Positions 1-7,792 of a stretch of 64,000 bases of DNA are shown here, one piece after another (positions within the stretch are counted from its first letter, which is position 1; each line of letters begins with the position of its first letter). Source of the stretch: an uncultured Ruminococcus sp. (GTDB lineage: Bacteria; Bacillota; Clostridia; Oscillospirales; Acutalibacteraceae); NCBI GenBank assembly GCA_902762615.1, contig CACWOX010000001.1, positions 62,001 to 126,000 on the forward strand, given 5' to 3'. A program made the position numbers and the translations under genes. The notes beneath the pieces are model-generated. The model saw only the letters and a program-made list of their open reading frames with translations. It was not told where the DNA came from and ran no database searches.

Positions 1-1
1 C

Positions 2-1609
2 GGACAGTTTGAGGGCATGACGGTACACACCCGTTTTCCGCCGGAGCCAAACGGCTGCCTGCACATCGGGCACGTCAAGGCGCTCTGCATTGACTTCGGC
101 ATGGCGGAGAAATTCGGCGGCATTTACAACCTGCGCATGGACGACACCAACCCCACCAAGGAGCGCGAGGAATTTGTCGAAGCGATCAAGGACGACATCC
201 ACTGGATGGGCTTTGACTGGGGAGACAGATACCATTTTGCTTCGGAATATTTTGAAGAAACCTATCAGTATGCGGTTGAGCTGATTGAAAAAGGGCTTGC
301 TTACGTCTGCGAACTGACCCCCGAACAGATGAAGGAAATGCGCGGCACCCACGACACCCCCGCGCAGAGTCCTTACCGTGACCGTCCCATAGAGGAAAGT
401 CTCGATCTGTTCAAACGCATGAGAGCGGGAGAATTTGAGGACGGAAAGTACACGCTCCGGGCGAAGATAGACCTTGCCTCCGGCAACTGGAATATGCGCG
501 ACCCCGTCATCTACCGCATCAAGCACGTCACCCACCACAGGACGGGCGACGAGTGGTGCATCTATCCGATGTACGACTTCGCCCACCCCATCGGCGACGC
601 GATAGAGCACATCACCCATTCGCTCTGCTCACTGGAATATGAAGATCACCGCCCGCTCTACAACTGGGTCATTGAAAACATCTCTGCTCCCTCCAAACCG
701 AGACAGATTGAATTTGCACGACTCGGCATAGATTATACTGTGCTTAGCAAGCGCAAATTGAGAAAGCTTATCGAGGAAGGTATCGTTTCCGGCTGGGACG
801 ACCCGAGAATGCCCACATTGGCAGCTCTCAGGCGCAGGGGCTACACTCCCGCTTCCATCCGTAATTTCTGTGATCGCATAGGCGTCGCCAAGAACGACAA
901 CGTGGTGCAGTGGAGCTTTTTGGAGCACTGTCTGCGCGAGGATCTGAACGCCAACGCCATTCGCGCTATGGCAGTCATCGACCCGGTCAAGCTGATTATC
1001 ACCAATTATCCCGAAGGGAAGAACGAACCGTTTGAGATAGAGAACAACCCGCTCAACGAACTGGAAGGCATGAGAAACATCACCTTCAGCCGTGAGCTTT
1101 ACATCGAAGCCGACGACTTCATGGAGGAGCCGCCGAAGAAATACTTCCGCATGTTCCCCGGTAATTATGTCCGTCTCAAAGGCGCCTACATCGTCAAATG
1201 CACCGGCTGCAAGAAGGACGAGAACGGCAAGGTAATCGAGGTCTATGCAGAATACGACCCGAGCACACGCGGCGGCAACCCGCCGGAGGGCTTGAAGGTC
1301 AAGGGCACGATTCACTGGGTGAATGCCGCCGACTGCGTGGAAGGAGAAGTGCGTCTCTTTGACCGCCTGTTTGACATTCCCAACCCCGACGCCGCCGACG
1401 TGGATTTCATGGAGCACGTCAATCCCCATTCCCTCACAGTCAAAACCGGCTGCAAATTTGAGCCGTGTTTAAAACTCGCGCAACAGGGCGAGGGATTCCA
1501 GTTCCTGCGCCTCGGCTATTTCTGCGCCGACAGCGTGGATTCCACCCCCGCCCACCTCGTATTCAACCGCTCGGTCGAGCTGAAGGATTCGTATAACTTC
1601 AAGGGCTGA
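2..1609 (+). CDS. glnS: Glutaminyl-tRNA synthetase, 5' end cut by the window edge
   Basis: Class I aminoacyl-tRNA synthetase that charges tRNA-Gln with glutamine in the cytoplasm. The protein shows [16 protein letters not shown] just after the ATG at 17, which holds the class I HIGH signature, and VLSKRKL (KMSKS-type loop) about 225 residues later, followed by the C-terminal beta-barrel anticodon-binding part. The frame is open upstream of the ATG at 17 to the window edge. Family members carry roughly 20 more residues before the HIGH motif, so the ATG at 17 is probably internal and the true start lies outside. No YqeY tail domain, unlike many clostridial GlnRS. Ends before a strong terminator at 1640. 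Confidence 0.95.
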   Translation, partial: GQFEGMTVHTRFPPEPNGCLHIGHVKALCIDFGMAEKFGGIYNLRMDDTNPTKEREEFVEAIKDDIHWMGFDWGDRYHFASEYFEETYQYAVELIEKGLAYVCELTPEQMKEMRGTHDTPAQSPYRDRPIEESLDLFKRMRAGEFEDGKYTLRAKIDLASGNWNMRDPVIYRIKHVTHHRTGDEWCIYPMYDFAHPIGDAIEHITHSLCSLEYEDHRPLYNWVIENISAPSKPRQIEFARLGIDYTVLSKRKLRKLIEEGIVSGWDDPRMPTLAALRRRGYTPASIRNFCDRIGVAKNDNVVQWSFLEHCLREDLNANAIRAMAVIDPVKLIITNYPEGKNEPFEIENNPLNELEGMRNITFSRELYIEADDFMEEPPKKYFRMFPGNYVRLKGAYIVKCTGCKKDENGKVIEVYAEYDPSTRGGNPPEGLKVKGTIHWVNAADCVEGEVRLFDRLFDIPNPDAADVDFMEHVNPHSLTVKTGCKFEPCLKLAQQGEGFQFLRLGYFCADSVDSTPAHLVFNRSVELKDSYNFKG

Positions 1610-1639
1610 TTTTTGCCCGATTTTTTCCGATAAATATGC

Positions 1640-1690
1640 CGCCCCGAAGAGCCGCTTCTCATTGGAAGCAAACCCTTCGGGGCGGTTTTT
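1640..1690 (+). terminator. glnS terminator, copy 1 of a 51-bp repeat
   Basis: Perfect 10-bp stem CGCCCCGAAG / CTTCGGGGCG enclosing a second small hairpin (GCTTC / GAAGC), followed by a T run on the plus strand. It sits 30 bp after the glnS stop and just before the 3' end of the convergent XRE gene, so it may serve both. An identical 51-bp copy is at 2885-2935. Confidence 0.85.
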
Positions 1691-1695
1691 TTCAT

Positions 1696-2748
1696 TTATT
1701 CTTTTGTTCTCTTCATAAGTCTCTCGATTTCCCGCTCGGTGTCGGCTATGACCGTTTCCTCGGTGAATCCCCACTCGTTTTTAAGCGCGTCGAGGATGCG
1801 TCTTTGCGTGTCCGCCGCGCTTTGGTAATCGCCGAGTATCTCATATATCATTGCGATTCCCTGAAGGGCGTCAGTATATCGCGGCTTATTCTCCTCATCG
1901 GCAGCATACGAAAGCTCGTAATATTTTATGGCGCTTTGGTACTCGCACTTCCTTGCGTAATACTGAGCGGTTTCAAAAAGAAAGCCGCCGTCGTCACAAT
2001 AATCCTGCATTGCCCGCTCCATAATGCCGTCCGCCTTTTCCTCGTCATACTCCGCCAGCGCTATGCCCGCTTCATAAACGGGAATCAGAAACGGCTTGTG
2101 TGCCGGCAATGTCTTCAATTGCTCCAGACAGTCAGCGGCTTCCTGCGTGCGGTGATCCGCCAGCAGATTGTCGATGAGATAATAATAAGGCAAAGGCGTT
2201 TTGGGCTCGATAGGATCGTTTTCGATAACGCTCTTGTAAAAGTCGATAACCGCGTGATGATTGCCCGCATTCCAATCCCATACGACGCTTCCTTCCGCCT
2301 TTTGCAATAGCCACTGACAGTCCTTTTTCTCGGGAGCCTCACTGATCGCCTCACGCGCATATCGGCTGATTCTTTTTGCGCAAGCCTCCAGGCGGTGATG
2401 ATAAAGATGCGCAAGCAGGCTCAGGCAGCGCTGCCTGTCGTCGCCTTTAGCGATCTGTTCATTTAAAAACGCCTCATATTCCCTGAAAATATCCCCTTCT
2501 ATTTCGTCCTCCATATCCATACGGCGCTCGATCCGGTGTAGCTTCTGCTCAGAGGTCAGCCCGAACAGATCGTCAATGGATATGCCGAATACCTCGGCGA
2601 TTTGAGGCAGCAGGGTTATATCCGGCATGGCAACCGAATTTTCCCACTTAGAGACAGCCTGTGGACTTAATCCCAGTATATCCGCCAACTGTTCCTGCGT
2701 AAGCGAGGCTTTGTACCTAAGCTGTTTGATTCTTTGTCCTAATTCCAT
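1696..2748 (-). CDS. XRE-family transcriptional regulator with helical repeat C-terminus
   Basis: 350 residues. The N-terminal 60 residues are a lambda-repressor-like helix-turn-helix with the typical TQEQLADILGLSPQAVSKWE core. Residues 85-345 are Ala/Glu/Leu-rich helical repeats resembling TPRs, as in helper domains that bind peptides or ligands. Likely a DNA-binding regulator; its targets are not visible. It stands alone on the minus strand with its own promoter (2797-2825), and it is bracketed by two identical 51-bp repeats, which suggests a cassette. The ATG at 2748 follows an ACGGAGG ribosome binding site. Confidence 0.85.
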   Translation of the reverse strand: MELGQRIKQLRYKASLTQEQLADILGLSPQAVSKWENSVAMPDITLLPQIAEVFGISIDDLFGLTSEQKLHRIERRMDMEDEIEGDIFREYEAFLNEQIAKGDDRQRCLSLLAHLYHHRLEACAKRISRYAREAISEAPEKKDCQWLLQKAEGSVVWDWNAGNHHAVIDFYKSVIENDPIEPKTPLPYYYLIDNLLADHRTQEAADCLEQLKTLPAHKPFLIPVYEAGIALAEYDEEKADGIMERAMQDYCDDGGFLFETAQYYARKCEYQSAIKYYELSYAADEENKPRYTDALQGIAMIYEILGDYQSAADTQRRILDALKNEWGFTEETVIADTEREIERLMKRTKE

Positions 2749-2796
2749 AATGATTTAAAATCCTCCGTTCTATTGTCATCAGGTCCCTGTGCTTTT

Positions 2797-2825
2797 ATCA
2801 TACACCTATGCCGGAGTAAAAACAA
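2797..2825 (-). promoter_or_regulatory. Promoter of the XRE regulator gene
   Basis: On the minus strand TTGTTT (2820-2825), 17-bp spacer, TATGAT (2797-2802), about 50 bp before the ATG. Pattern match only. Confidence 0.55.
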
Positions 2826-2884
2826 TAACGTGTCTTTCTAATTCACTCAACCGTAAAGTGAATCTTGGTTAGGCTCTAAAACAT

Positions 2885-2935
2885 CGCCCCGAAGAGCCGC
2901 TTCTCATTGGAAGCAAACCCTTCGGGGCGGTTTTT
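2885..2935. terminator. Terminator-like hairpin, copy 2 of the 51-bp repeat
   Basis: Base-for-base copy of 1640-1690 in the same orientation. Its T run is on the plus strand, where no gene leads into it. Read on the minus strand it lies 25 bp after the stop of the BspA-like gene but has only a weak T tract (TGTTTT). It may act as a weak bidirectional terminator, or it may be a duplication scar left with the XRE gene. Confidence 0.6.
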
Positions 2936-2959
2936 ATTGGAATTAATGATTGAGAATCC

Positions 2960-4060
2960 TCACTTTACAGTGATCTGTACAACGGTTGACTTGACCGTTG
3001 CACCGGAGGAATCCTTGATTTCGCAGTAGAGCTGTATGCCGTTCCACGTGGCGTTCGGCGTGACGCTTTCGCTGGCGTGCGTGCGTCCGTTCCATTTGCT
3101 CCATGAGGTCTGCCCTGCTTTCTTGAAATACCACTGATAGGTAAGACCCTCGCCTTGCGCAACAACGGACAGCTTGACAGTATCGCCCAAAGCAATCGTC
3201 TGATTTCCGGACTGCTGTGTAATCTTCAGCGGCTGCTTCACAGTGATTGTGGCTTCATTTGACCTGACTGAAATGCCGGCAGCGTCCTTTATTTCGCAGT
3301 AGAGCTTTATACCGTTCCATGTGGCGTTTGGCGTGACGCTTTCAGACGCGTGAGTTCTTCCGTTCCACTTGGTGAAAGAAGTCTGACCAGCCTTCTTGTA
3401 ATACCATTGATAAGTGAGTCCATTTCCCTCCGCCTTGACCGAGAGCTTAATGGCATTTCCGAGAGTCACGGTCTGATCGGTCGGCTGCTGTGTAATTTTT
3501 AAGTTCTGTTTGACGGTGATTTTCACGGTATTGGAATGCACCTTTGCTCCGGTACTGTCGCACACTTCGCAGTAGAGCTGTATGCCGTTCCACGTGGCGT
3601 TTGGCGTGACGCTTTCGCTGGCGTGCGTATGGTTATTCCATTTTGAGAACGTGCTTTGTCCCGCCTTTTTGAAATACCACTGATAGGTAAGCCCGCTTCC
3701 GCTCGCCTTGAGGGAGAGAGTGATGGTATCGCCAAGATTGACGGATTGATCGGCGGGCTGCTGGGTAATCTGAAGCGGCTGCTTAACCGTAATGGTTACG
3801 GGCGATGAGCTTACCTTCGCTCCGATGCTGTCGCTCACCTCGCAGTAGAGCTGGATGCCGTTCCATGTCGCGTTGGGGGTGACTGTTTCAGTGGCGTGAG
3901 TGCGGTTGTTCCATTTGGAGTAAGCGCTTTGTCCTGCCTTCTTATAATACCACTGGTAGCTGAGATCCTTGCCCTGAGCGCTGACCGAAAGGCTCACCGA
4001 TTCGCCAAGGTTTATCGTTTGATTGACCGACTGGGTGAGTATCATTAATGGCTGGTCAAT
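2960..4060 (-). repeat. 273-bp coding tandem repeat (Ig-like domains)
   Basis: Exact 273-bp spacing is visible from a shared landmark (TCGCAGTAGAGCT) at 3021, 3294, 3567 and 3840. Copies differ by scattered substitutions with no indels, so the reading frame is kept across the array. Confidence 0.85.
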
Positions 4061-4255
4061 TGTGATTGTGGCTGAAAGGGAATCGAGGACGTTGCCGTAT
4101 GCGTCTGTCATTCTACAGCACACCTTCATTCCGTCCCACGACGCGTTGGCGGTGGCTGTAGTGGAGGAAGATCTGCGGGTTCCCCATGTATTCCATGCTG
4201 CATCTCCCGCCTTTTTGTAAAGCCATTGATAGGTAAGCCCTGTGCCCGGTGGCAT
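2960..4255 (-). CDS. BspA-like protein, fragment 3: five Ig-like repeats
   Basis: Rest of the first Ig-like domain and four complete ones, each 91 residues with the core LTYQWYYKKAGQ...KW...THASESVTPNATWNGIQLYCE. The conserved Trp and Cys are those of an Ig fold. The apparent start at 4255 is at the frame break and is probably not a true start. Such domains usually extend an adhesin from the cell wall. No LPxTG anchor or S-layer domain follows, so attachment is unclear. Confidence 0.5.
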   Translation of the reverse strand: MPPGTGLTYQWLYKKAGDAAWNTWGTRRSSSTTATANASWDGMKVCCRMTDAYGNVLDSLSATITIDQPLMILTQSVNQTINLGESVSLSVSAQGKDLSYQWYYKKAGQSAYSKWNNRTHATETVTPNATWNGIQLYCEVSDSIGAKVSSSPVTITVKQPLQITQQPADQSVNLGDTITLSLKASGSGLTYQWYFKKAGQSTFSKWNNHTHASESVTPNATWNGIQLYCEVCDSTGAKVHSNTVKITVKQNLKITQQPTDQTVTLGNAIKLSVKAEGNGLTYQWYYKKAGQTSFTKWNGRTHASESVTPNATWNGIKLYCEIKDAAGISVRSNEATITVKQPLKITQQSGNQTIALGDTVKLSVVAQGEGLTYQWYFKKAGQTSWSKWNGRTHASESVTPNATWNGIQLYCEIKDSSGATVKSTVVQITVK

Positions 4256-5213
4256 TCACGCTGAATGTCACGTCCTCGCCTGCCTGAGCAGTGACGTCCG
4301 AGGGATTGACATAAACCTTGATGGTGCTGGGATTTGCGTTGTAATGCACATTCACACTGGCGGGAACGCCGAGAAACGCAATGTAACCGTCCTCGTCGAT
4401 TTCCGAATTAGTGATAGACTGCCACTGTGCCTTGGTACCGGTGAAATAAATGTCCTTCAGCGCTGGACAGTTTTCAAACATGTACCAGTACGTCTGTGTG
4501 ACCGAAGCGGGAATGGTGACCGACTGCAGCGCCTTGCAATTGACAAAAACCTTGCTCTCGATCTCCGTGACGCCGTTGGGAATTTTAATGCTTTTAAGCG
4601 ATGTACAATCTAAAAAGGCGTTGCTCCCTATCTCCGTCACAGAAGAGGGAATGGTCACGCTCGCAAGGCTCTTACAGCCCGCAAAGAAATGATCGGAAAC
4701 CGATGTCATGCCCTTTGGCAGTCTGACGCTGCTCAGTGCCGAGCAGTTTTCAAAGAGGTACCATTCGATTTCGGTGACGCTGTCGGGTATCTCAATGCTC
4801 TTTAGACTCTTGCCGTCCGCAAACGCGTAGCTTCCTATCCTTTGCACATTCTTGCCAATGGATACGCTTGCCAGCTTTGAGCATTTCCAGAACGCGTTGG
4901 AAGCGATCTCCGTTACCGAGCCGGGAATCACAATGCTTGTCATAGCGGAATTATTCTGAAATGCTCCGCTCCATATTTTTTTGACTGTATTCGGCAGGGT
5001 GACAGCGGTTACGTTTGGGCTGTCGCCAAAGGCGTTGAAGCTGATTTCTTCCGTGCCGTTCTGGACGGTCACTTTTCCCTTGTAGGCAGGAGGGCATTTC
5101 ACAAAACTCTTCACTCCGGTTTCGGGATCGTTCTTATAAAGATTGCCCTCGTACACATAGCATACCTCGTTGCCCTCAGCGACCTCAAATTTAGCGAGGT
5201 TAGTACAGCCCAC
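4113..5213 (-). CDS. BspA-like protein, fragment 2: middle leucine-rich repeats
   Basis: Continues the leucine-rich repeats in the next frame after the break at 5241-5246. It begins mid-repeat (FVGCTNLAKFEV), so the apparent ATG at 5213 is internal and has no ribosome binding site. It carries about ten further repeats, then the start of the first Ig-like domain (VYVNPSDVTAQAGEDVTFSV). The frame is lost at about 4244, leaving a nonsense tail. Confidence 0.45.
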   Translation of the reverse strand: MGCTNLAKFEVAEGNEVCYVYEGNLYKNDPETGVKSFVKCPPAYKGKVTVQNGTEEISFNAFGDSPNVTAVTLPNTVKKIWSGAFQNNSAMTSIVIPGSVTEIASNAFWKCSKLASVSIGKNVQRIGSYAFADGKSLKSIEIPDSVTEIEWYLFENCSALSSVRLPKGMTSVSDHFFAGCKSLASVTIPSSVTEIGSNAFLDCTSLKSIKIPNGVTEIESKVFVNCKALQSVTIPASVTQTYWYMFENCPALKDIYFTGTKAQWQSITNSEIDEDGYIAFLGVPASVNVHYNANPSTIKVYVNPSDVTAQAGEDVTFSVNATGHRAYLSMALQKGGRCSMEYMGNPQIFLHYSHRQRVVGRNEGVL

Positions 5214-5788
5214 AAAAGGAAGTTCCGCAAGAAATGTGAATTTTTTGGGAATTTAATGCTCTTTAGAGAGGTGCAGTTGACAAAAGTACCGTCACCCAAT
5301 CCTGCAATATTGTCGGAAAGCCTGACATTCGCCAGAGAGGAACAGTCGTAGAACGCGCACCAGCCCAGATCTGTGACTGAATCGGGAATGTCAATTGCAG
5401 TCAGAGAGGAACAGCCGGCAAAAGCGTACCAGCCGATCACGCCTAAAGAGTCCGGCAGGCTGACGCTTTTGAGTCCCGTACAGCCTTGAAATGCCGCATA
5501 GTAAATAAACTCGACTCCGTCGGGTATGATCACGCTTGTGACAGAAGTGCAGTTTTCAAATGCCTTCTGACCTATTCCCATCACGCCGTCAGGAATCACC
5601 ACTTTTCCGCCGCTGCCGTTGTATTGGGTGAGTACGCCATCCTCGATGGTGAAATCGCCGTCTGTCTGCGCCGCGCTAACACCAGCCTGATGGGTCACCG
5701 TTTTGCTCTCCGCCGCGAACACACCTGTTGCAGCCGAAAGGAACATCGCTGCCGTAACCAGAACGGCTATCAATTTTTTGACCTTCAT
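5111..5788 (-). CDS. BspA-like protein, fragment 1: signal peptide and first leucine-rich repeats
   Basis: Starts at the ATG at 5788 behind GAAAGGATG. Signal peptide in residues 1-26 with an AxA-like cleavage site (VFAAES), then about six BspA-type leucine-rich repeats (for example GCTGLKSVSLPDSLGVIG). After residue ~180 the frame runs off the repeat pattern at the A6 run 5241-5246 and the last 40 residues are out of frame. If real as is, it would give a short secreted LRR protein. Confidence 0.5.
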   Translation of the reverse strand: MKVKKLIAVLVTAAMFLSAATGVFAAESKTVTHQAGVSAAQTDGDFTIEDGVLTQYNGSGGKVVIPDGVMGIGQKAFENCTSVTSVIIPDGVEFIYYAAFQGCTGLKSVSLPDSLGVIGWYAFAGCSSLTAIDIPDSVTDLGWCAFYDCSSLANVRLSDNIAGLGDGTFVNCTSLKSIKFPKNSHFLRNFLLWAVLTSLNLRSLRATRYAMCTRAIFIRTIPKPE

Positions 5789-5834
5789 AGAATAATCATC
5801 CTTTCTCTCATTTTTATTTATGAAACATCAAAAA

Positions 5835-7199
5835 TTACATGCCGAAGAAATCCAGCGGCTTGCCCTGTGCGTGACGCTTGAGGCAGTAGAAATAGATCAT
5901 GTAGGCGTATGCCGAGCGGTAGGTTGTCTTGGAGTGTATTTCAAAGTACTCCTTCTCCCCCACAGCTATCTGAATACGATTCTTGTGGACGCAGCTCAGT
6001 TTGGTAATGTCGTCAAATTTCCATACAAATTGCTTTGCGCCGACGCTGACAGCATTTCCCTCTTCATCCGTTTCGATGGCATTCTCGGCGTCAAAGACAA
6101 ACCGATCGCTGTAAAGAGCCAAACTTCCCTCTCCTATCAGAACATTCTTCTCGGCACGCTTTGCCTTGTAAAGCTCGTTTTTGGGCGTAATAAAGACCGG
6201 TTCGGTTCCGCTTGCGTCGTAATTTCCCTCGCTCACCAGCTTTACAGCCTGCTCACGCTGCCAGTCGTCCCACTTGTCGAAGGAATCGAATATCACTTCG
6301 TCCCCCTCAAAGAAGCCCTGACGGTCCATAGTGACCTTATAACCGCATTCGGTGCAGCTTATGGAATCGCCTTCGCTCTTCATGGTCATCAGCCTGCCGC
6401 ATTTCGGACACTGGAAGAGCATTCTCTCAGCGCCGTCGAGCAGATCATGTCCTTTGAAGGCTATCTGTGCCTCCCGCTGATACTCCATTTCGTTGAAGCT
6501 GAGCGCGTCGCAGATCGCGTCGTAGATTTCATCGACCGACATCTTTGCAAGCTCTTCCGGCTCTATCACGCGCACCAGCTCACAGGAAGTCTTGCCCTTG
6601 CGCCACGAATTGCTCCACCGCGGCTTGGTGAGATAGCTTCCTCTTACGTTGAAAAGAGCCAGCGGCATCTTGAATTTCTTTACAAGCTTGGCGATGGAAG
6701 GCGCGATGTAGCTCGTCTTTGATGAAAAGCAGCAGTTCGCCTCCGGGAATATCAGCAGGCTGCCGCCGTCTTTCCTGACCTGCATTGCCTCCTGAATGGA
6801 TTTCAGATCCATCTGGGCGCGGACGATCGGAATGGGGCTGGCAATGTGCGCCACGAATTTGCCAAATACAGGGTGTTTGAAGAGATGATCGCTCGCAAGC
6901 GCATGCACCACTCCCGGAACCGAGTTAATCACCATCAGCGGGTCAAGGTCGCAGGCATGATTGCAAAGAATCATGTAGGGTCGCTTGGAGAGATTGTTTT
7001 TGGTGCGCTTAAAATTTGCCTTTATCTTCAAAAATGCCATTGTCAGCGGCTTGCCTATGGCAAACCAGAATTTATGCCGCGGCAGATTGTATCTCTTTTG
7101 CGGCTTCTTTTTCTTTTTGAGCTTATCGTTCTTATCCTCGGTTTTCCCGCTCTTGCCTGTCATCTCAACGGATTCCGCCTTTTTCTCTGTTTCAGACAT
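5835..7199 (-). CDS. PlsC-type acyltransferase with zinc ribbon and PH/GRAM-like C-terminus
   Basis: Lysine-rich N-terminus, then a lysophospholipid acyltransferase domain with the catalytic HX4D (NHACDLDP, about residues 80-87) and FPEAN in the place of FPEG (about 151). Residues ~264-285 hold a CX2C...CX2C zinc ribbon. The C-terminal ~130 residues (ALYSDRFVFDAEN, FDDITKLSCVH, YFEIHSK) look like a PH/GRAM-type fold. Expected role: acyl transfer to a glycerolipid precursor at the inner membrane face; substrate not known. I chose the ATG at 7199, behind AGGGGAG; a GTG at 7208 overlaps the stop of the upstream lipoprotein gene, so translation is probably coupled. Confidence 0.75.
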   Translation of the reverse strand: MSETEKKAESVEMTGKSGKTEDKNDKLKKKKKPQKRYNLPRHKFWFAIGKPLTMAFLKIKANFKRTKNNLSKRPYMILCNHACDLDPLMVINSVPGVVHALASDHLFKHPVFGKFVAHIASPIPIVRAQMDLKSIQEAMQVRKDGGSLLIFPEANCCFSSKTSYIAPSIAKLVKKFKMPLALFNVRGSYLTKPRWSNSWRKGKTSCELVRVIEPEELAKMSVDEIYDAICDALSFNEMEYQREAQIAFKGHDLLDGAERMLFQCPKCGRLMTMKSEGDSISCTECGYKVTMDRQGFFEGDEVIFDSFDKWDDWQREQAVKLVSEGNYDASGTEPVFITPKNELYKAKRAEKNVLIGEGSLALYSDRFVFDAENAIETDEEGNAVSVGAKQFVWKFDDITKLSCVHKNRIQIAVGEKEYFEIHSKTTYRSAYAYMIYFYCLKRHAQGKPLDFFGM

Positions 7200-7204
7200 G
7201 GTAA

Positions 7205-7768
7205 TCACTCCCCTGAATTATTGTTTAATTGAACCTTGTCAAATTCCTCGCACGCAGCGCGGAATGAATCGGTCGCCTTCATCATAGCTTTTGCGAACCG
7301 GTCATACAGAGCGCGTTCCTTCTTTTCCATCTCAACGCTGCCCTCTGCCGGATTGTTGAATTTGCGGAAGAGATCGTCATAAGCACCGTAGAATTCAAGC
7401 AAAGCGCTGCAGTTGTCTGCGGCGTCGGAATAATCCGCCATCGCAGTATCAATCGCCTTCTGAGCCGCGGAATATTCCGCAGGGGCTTTTTGTCCCGAAA
7501 GCTCTATGCATGCTGCCTGAAGCCTGTCGAGCTTATTCTGAATATCCTCGATCTGCGAGTCCGACGGAGCGCTTTTGCTTCCGGCGATACGCTCGAGCGA
7601 CTCACTGAAGGCATTGGCACAGTCGGTAAACGACACCAGCTTCTCGTTCATTAATTGTGAATAACTCTTTTCGTTATCCTTATTGCCGCCGAGCATCGAG
7701 CATCCCGCAAGCGCAAGAAAAAGCGGTACGCAGCAGACAAGCGCAGACAGCGCAAGTATTTTTTTCAT
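7205..7768 (-). CDS. Helical lipoprotein of unknown function
   Basis: MKKILALSAL followed by a hydrophobic stretch and a lipobox LALAGC gives an acylated, membrane-tethered protein of 187 residues. The mature part is mostly charged alpha helix. No family recognised. The ATG at 7768 follows AAAGGACGG; the ATG 24 bp upstream lacks a site. Lies between the CPBP protease gene and the acyltransferase gene and overlaps the latter's possible GTG start, which suggests a shared envelope function. Confidence 0.75.
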   Translation of the reverse strand: MKKILALSALVCCVPLFLALAGCSMLGGNKDNEKSYSQLMNEKLVSFTDCANAFSESLERIAGSKSAPSDSQIEDIQNKLDRLQAACIELSGQKAPAEYSAAQKAIDTAMADYSDAADNCSALLEFYGAYDDLFRKFNNPAEGSVEMEKKERALYDRFAKAMMKATDSFRAACEEFDKVQLNNNSGE

Positions 7769-7792
7769 TGATAAGAACCGTCCTTTGAACAT

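Larger units (their letters stand above)
2960..5788 (-). pseudogene. Secreted BspA-like LRR / Ig-repeat surface protein, interrupted by two frameshifts
   Basis: Three overlapping frames make one protein of about 942 residues. It has a signal peptide (MKVKKLIAVLVTAAMFLSAA), then a long run of about 23-residue BspA-type (LRR_5) repeats with the pattern F..C..L.S..IP.SVT.I, then five Ig-like repeats to the stop. Frame break 1 is at an A6 run (5241-5246): seven A would give the expected repeat text FPKKFTFLAELPFVGCTNL. Frame break 2 is near 4244: removing one G restores NATGTGLTYQW. The two changes cancel, and the 2829-bp span is divisible by three. Domains on both sides are intact, so this is either very recent decay, phase variation or sequence error. 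Likely a cell-surface adhesin. Confidence 0.8.
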
